DNA of 61,408 nucleotides from Pseudomonas putida (GTDB taxonomy: Bacteria; Pseudomonadota; Gammaproteobacteria; Pseudomonadales; Pseudomonadaceae). A model generated the notes under the pieces. The model searched no databases, had not been told where the DNA came from, and worked only from the letters and a program-made list of their open reading frames with translations. The DNA is taken from the NCBI RefSeq assembly GCF_028682175.1, contig NZ_JANHKS010000033.1, positions 1 through 61,408 of the forward strand, read 5' to 3'. A program made the translations under genes and the position numbers. Of the stretch, positions 59,813-61,408 are shown piece after piece (within the stretch, counting starts at the first letter, position 1; every line of letters begins with the position of its first letter).

Positions 59813-59932
59813 AGTCGGCGAGCGAAGGCTAGGCAAGGCAAAAACACGCGAGGAAGCGGAGTTTACGAGTTGTAAATGAGCATTCCGAGCGTGTTTTTAA
59901 CGCCGCATAGCCGAGCGCAGCCACTTTTCGCA
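59813..59932. repeat. About 120-bp imperfect inverted-repeat element
   Basis: The left part (CGAAAAGTCGGCGAGCGAAGG ... CAAAAACACGCG) is complementary, with mismatches, to the right part (CGTGTTTTTAACGCCGC ... CACTTTTCG). A central GTTTACGAGTTGTAAATGAG remains. This looks like a non-coding, MITE-like intergenic element repeated in Pseudomonas genomes. It fills most of the 303-bp gap before the GntR gene. Confidence 0.75.
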
Positions 59933-60002
59933 CAAAGCCTGGCCCCTAATCACCCAAGGCTGTCGCGACCTTACCGCAGACAGCCTTTAAAGAGCGGACT
60001 CC

Positions 60003-60755
60003 ATGAAACGCCTGCCACTCGACGACACATTCAAGGTCAACCGCAACCCCGTTACCCTGCGGGAAATCGTGCTGGACAAACTGCGCAGCGCGATCATGAA
60101 TTTCCAGCTGTTGCCCGGTGACCGTCTGGTCGAACGCGACCTGTGCGACCGCCTCGGCGTCAGCCGCACCTCCGTACGCGAAGCCCTGCGCCATCTGGAA
60201 TCCGAAGGCCTGGTGGAATTCGCCGACGCCAAAGGCCCGCGCGTGGCCATCATCACACTGGAAGACGCCTGCGACATCTACGAGCTGCGCTGCGTGCTCG
60301 AAGGCATGATCGTGCAATTGTTCACCCTGCGCGCCAAGGCCAAGGACATCCGCGCCCTGGAAAAAGCCCTCAACGAGAACAGCGAAGCGCTGAAAGAAGG
60401 CGACCTGCAGCAGGTGCTCGATTCGGTTCAGGGCTTCTATGACGTGCTGCTCGAAGGCTCGGGCAACCACGTCGCTGCCACCCAGTTGCGCCAGTTGCAA
60501 GCCCGCATCAGCTACCTGCGGGCGACCTCGGTGTCCCAGGAAAACCGTCGCGGCGCGAGCAACCGGGAAATGGAAAAGATGGTCGAGGCCATCAAGAGCG
60601 GCGACCCGCTGGCCGCACACCAGGCGTCGGTGGACCACGTGCGCAGCGCCGCGAAAGTCGCGCTCGACTACCTCAAATCCAAACAGGACGATGGCACCAA
60701 GGTGCGCGACATCGTCGAACCCGTGGTTCTGAAGGAACCGCGCATAGGACACTGA
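60003..60755 (+). CDS. GntR/FCD-family regulator
   Basis: A 250-residue regulator: winged helix at about residues 19-85 (VERDLCDRLGVSRTSVREALRHLESEGL) and FCD ligand domain at about 95-225 (DIYELRCVLEGMIVQL, ending in a His-rich helix AHQASVDHVRSA). It is downstream of the AA_synth operon and is the obvious candidate to bind ATGGTATACCAT ahead of that operon. The Nudix gene starts two bases after its stop. Confidence 0.93.
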   Translation: MKRLPLDDTFKVNRNPVTLREIVLDKLRSAIMNFQLLPGDRLVERDLCDRLGVSRTSVREALRHLESEGLVEFADAKGPRVAIITLEDACDIYELRCVLEGMIVQLFTLRAKAKDIRALEKALNENSEALKEGDLQQVLDSVQGFYDVLLEGSGNHVAATQLRQLQARISYLRATSVSQENRRGASNREMEKMVEAIKSGDPLAAHQASVDHVRSAAKVALDYLKSKQDDGTKVRDIVEPVVLKEPRIGH

Positions 60756-60756
60756 C

Positions 60757-61320
60757 ATGCCCGCCCCGCGCTTTTGTCCGCAATGTGGCAGCGCCGACCT
60801 CGTGCAGCGCGTTCCCGAGGGAGACACCCACGAGCGGCTGATGTGCGGGGGCTGCCAGTACATCCATTACGTCAATCCGAAGATCATCGCCGGCTGCATC
60901 ATCGAGCGCGAAGGCAAGTACCTCTTGTGCCAGCGCGCCATCCCGCCACGCCCCGGCACCTGGACGCTCCCGGCAGGGTTCATGGAGGCTGGCGAAACCA
61001 CCGAGCAGGCAGCGCTGCGGGAAGTCTGGGAAGAGAGCGGCGTACGCGCCGAAATCGTCTCGCCCTACTCCATCTTCAGCGTGCCGCAGATCAGCGAGGT
61101 GTACATCGTCTTTCGCGCCATCGCCCTGGAAGTCACCGACCAGTTCGGCCCGGAAACCATGGCCTGCCGCTTCTTCGCCCCCGAAGCCATCCCCTGGGAC
61201 AGCATCTACTACCCCGCCATCCGCCAGATCCTGGAACGCTACATCGCCGAGCGCCAGGCCGGGGTGTACGGCATCTACGTGGGCAACGACGACAGCGGCA
61301 AGGTGCATTTCATTCGGTGA
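60757..61320 (+). CDS. Zinc-ribbon Nudix hydrolase
   Basis: A 187-residue protein. The N-terminus is a zinc ribbon (CPQC near residue 7 and CGGC near 30) followed by a Nudix domain whose box reads GFMEAGETTEQAALREVWEESGV (about 71-93). The layout resembles small NudC-like pyrophosphohydrolases. Here it is co-transcribed with the GntR gene, which suggests a dinucleotide cofactor-related role for the operon. Confidence 0.92.
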   Translation: MPAPRFCPQCGSADLVQRVPEGDTHERLMCGGCQYIHYVNPKIIAGCIIEREGKYLLCQRAIPPRPGTWTLPAGFMEAGETTEQAALREVWEESGVRAEIVSPYSIFSVPQISEVYIVFRAIALEVTDQFGPETMACRFFAPEAIPWDSIYYPAIRQILERYIAERQAGVYGIYVGNDDSGKVHFIR

Positions 61321-61348
61321 TGCCCATCACCGACCAACACCCAAACCC

Positions 61349-61408
61349 GTAGCAGCACGGCTTGCCGGCGGGGCGATCTTGAGGCCGCCCCCGCCGGCAA
61401 GCCGTGCT
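61349..61408. repeat. REP pair, cut by the window end
   Basis: CCGTAGCAGCACGGCTTGCC and the start of its complementary arm lie after the Nudix gene; the last bases run out of the window. Confidence 0.88.

Overview
The window is chromosomal DNA of a Pseudomonas, most like the P. fluorescens/P. syringae side of the genus. The case rests on uniformly GC-rich genes, a lexA2-imuA-imuB-dnaE2 mutagenesis cassette, more than fifteen REP palindromes of the pseudomonad 'GTAGCAGCACGGCTTGCCGG', 'GTAGGAGCGCGCTTGCCCGCG' and 'GTGGGAGCGGGCTTGCCCGCG' kinds, and many amino-acid ABC transporters with GntR, LysR and LacI regulators. No rRNA, tRNA, CRISPR array, intact prophage or complete insertion sequence is visible.

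Layout. 0-3.5 kb: a minus-strand amino-acid ABC transporter operon ending in a RidA gene, with a good sigma-54 promoter. 3.8-7.3 kb: a small accessory stretch with a secreted peptide, a Nudix enzyme, small membrane proteins, a lipoprotein, an SOS-box region with micro-ORFs, and a decayed phage-type integrase. 7.3-13.6 kb: conserved single genes (YbiT-type ABC-F ATPase, MFS transporter, endonuclease/phosphatase-fold enzyme, KGG stress protein, small acidic protein, ClpP-like serine protease, aldo/keto reductase). 13.8-16.1 kb: NCS1 permease plus hydantoin/allantoin-racemase-like protein. 16.3-19.5 kb: a cobalamin riboswitch followed by a BtuFCD-like ABC importer. 19.7-21.7 kb: a dCache chemoreceptor behind a FliA-type promoter. 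21.8-27.7 kb: a minus-strand operon of GntR regulator, polar amino-acid ABC system, PotF-like polyamine-binding protein and a cytoplasmic gamma-glutamyltranspeptidase-family enzyme, again with a sigma-54 promoter.

28-33.8 kb: a truncated LysR, an ABM protein, an SDR, a four-unit REP array with 105-bp period, and a YcaC hydrolase / Tat amidohydrolase / ABM-membrane protein / DoxX group. 33.9-39.6 kb: a secreted Asn/Thr repeat protein, a GNAT, glucarate dehydratase with its MFS transporter and a divergent LysR, and a Cys-containing unknown. 39.7-49.9 kb: a catabolic region with a DUF1989 gene (third sigma-54 promoter), a MocC/MocF/MocE/MocD-like set (sugar isomerase, ferredoxin reductase, Rieske ferredoxin, desaturase-like oxygenase), two LacI regulators, a phytanoyl-CoA-type dioxygenase, an SDR and an IolG/MocA-type dehydrogenase. 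Together these resemble rhizobial rhizopine or inositol-ether catabolism. 50.2-55.9 kb: the SOS mutasome operon with a LexA2 box over the lexA2 start. 56.2-61.3 kb: an AA_synth (DUF1185) / alpha-beta hydrolase / aldehyde dehydrogenase / flavin reductase operon with a GntR gene, a GntR-type operator, and a zinc-ribbon Nudix hydrolase.

The dominant theme is nitrogen and carbon scavenging by a soil or plant-associated bacterium: three separate transcription units carry close matches to the sigma-54 -24/-12 promoter. The most unusual parts are the rhizopine-like cluster, the region carrying both a LexA1-type and a LexA2-type box, and the sigma-54/GntR-controlled polyamine and gamma-glutamyl module.
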